From Fasciolopsis buskii (Eukaryota > Platyhelminthes > Trematoda > Plagiorchiida > Fasciolidae), in contig LUCM01005764.1 of NCBI GenBank assembly GCA_008360955.1, forward strand, positions 62,001 through 126,000: 64,000 bases of DNA, given 5' to 3'. The translations under genes were made by a program, and so were the position numbers. The notes beneath the pieces are model-generated. The model did no database searches. It saw nothing but the letters and a program-made list of their open reading frames with translations, and was not told where the DNA came from. Positions 63,075 to 64,000 of this stretch are shown here, one piece after another (position 1 is the stretch's first letter; each line of letters opens with the position of its first letter).

Positions 63075-64000
63075 ACTGCCGGTCGTCCTAGAGCACTTCC
63101 TTCGAATCCGACCATGCGTTAATATGCACTAATCTCCCCATGTGCTCTGGTGGGCTCTCAAAATGCGCGTTACTGACTCGGTTGGATCGCGACAAGCTGT
63201 CTGATCTGACTCGCCTATCAGCTTTACGCAGTTCACTGAGTGAAAAACTAGCATTGCCCCTACCTAAAAACTTCAATGAGTACTGGTCGCTTATCAAGAA
63301 TGCTTTGCATTCTGCTGGCTTCGTGAGTTGTAGCCTGACACGTCGCGTTGTGGCACCCTGGGTTACTTCTGAGGCTCTACATCTACTTGACGCGCACCTG
63401 TCGACCCCGGTTGGTGGCGAGTGTGATTGATGAAACACAACTCGCAACGAGACGTAAACTCAACGAAAGCTTGTGTACGAATCGCCAGATCTGGTAGTCT
63501 CAACCAGTTTTGGAGAGAGAATATGCTGTCACATTGGGAATTTCCCGCAAACTGTCCCAACTAGTTCGAGCCACCTGTCAGAAAGCATTGGGTGTGAGCG
63601 AAACAATTTGTGAAGTTGACGGTTCGACTATACACAACTAGCAGGGACATGATGCACGTTGGGAGAAGCACTTTCAAACACAATTTAGCTAAGTCTCGTT
63701 GTCAGTGTCTTCCGCAGCTATTCCAGCAAGCGTCCGGCGGCGTGTTACAACAGATCCACCAAACTGGTGAACCATCGCAGAGCCTTTGACTCTGTTGATA
63801 GGTCCCCACCATGGAACTAGTTGTTGAGGAATCGAGCACCGGCTAAGTATGCGTCGATCCTCAAACAGTTGTACCGGTATAAGTCAGGTAGATCAACGGC
63901 CTATGGAGAGATTTAGAGAACGTTCGTCGTATCTAATGGAGTACGGCAAAGCTGCTTTATGTCCCATTTCTACTCAACTTCGCCATTGATGATGTTCTAC
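63075..64000 (+). mobile_element. RTE-type non-LTR retrotransposon, copy 4, 5'-truncated and cut by the window end
   Basis: Reverse complement of copy 2 from about 32679 down to about 31753, nearly identical by eye. On the plus strand the frame 63140-63430 (96 codons) is the linker between endonuclease and reverse transcriptase, followed by stop-containing reverse-transcriptase remnants. Similarity starts abruptly at ACTGCCGG near 63075, so the endonuclease is missing. It is inverted relative to the other three copies. Confidence 0.85.

Overview
The window looks like intron-rich, repeat-rich nuclear DNA of an invertebrate animal, most likely a flatworm and probably a parasitic fluke (trematode). 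This rests on an AT-leaning composition, spliced genes with GT/AG introns up to about 17 kb, several copies of an RTE-type non-LTR retrotransposon, and tRNA-derived SINE-like elements. Nothing looks bacterial: there are no operons and no long chains of intact ORFs. The trematode call is inference from style of sequence, not from a database match.

One protein-coding gene can be reconstructed with confidence: a ladybird/Lbx-type homeobox gene on the plus strand in three exons, 37457-38291, 55257-55447 and 57375-57881. Splice sites and phases fit exactly (phase 1, then phase 0) and give a 510-residue protein. It has an eh1-type Groucho-binding motif at the extreme N-terminus, an Lbx-like ALDAL segment just before the homeodomain, and a complete homeodomain at residues 299-358 with the Lbx-type third helix. 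Intron 1 is 16,965 bp and intron 2 is 1,927 bp and interrupts the homeobox between homeodomain residues 44 and 45.

Layout: 1-12 kb has no recognisable gene. A degraded reverse-transcriptase-like fragment lies at about 12.0-12.3 kb. RTE copies lie at 13012-13939 (minus, 5'-truncated), 30818-33500 (minus, long but decayed), about 44280-47345 (minus, inside Lbx intron 1, a mosaic of a nearly identical young block and an old decayed copy) and 63075-64000 (plus, running off the window). SINE-like elements with a tRNA-like head and a shared tail lie at about 19654-19830 (minus) and 59555-59715 (plus), with an isolated tail at 22671-22730 and an unrelated tRNA-like head at 43032-43105. Microsatellites are frequent; one (CT)n tract forms part of the polypyrimidine tract of the Lbx exon 2 acceptor.

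The Lbx gene is therefore the functional centre. The rest is intergenic and intronic DNA shaped by retroelements. Nearly identical direct RTE repeats bracket exon 1, and an inverted copy lies beyond the 3' end. Most other open frames are 60-130 codons long, which is what chance gives at this composition, and are left out.
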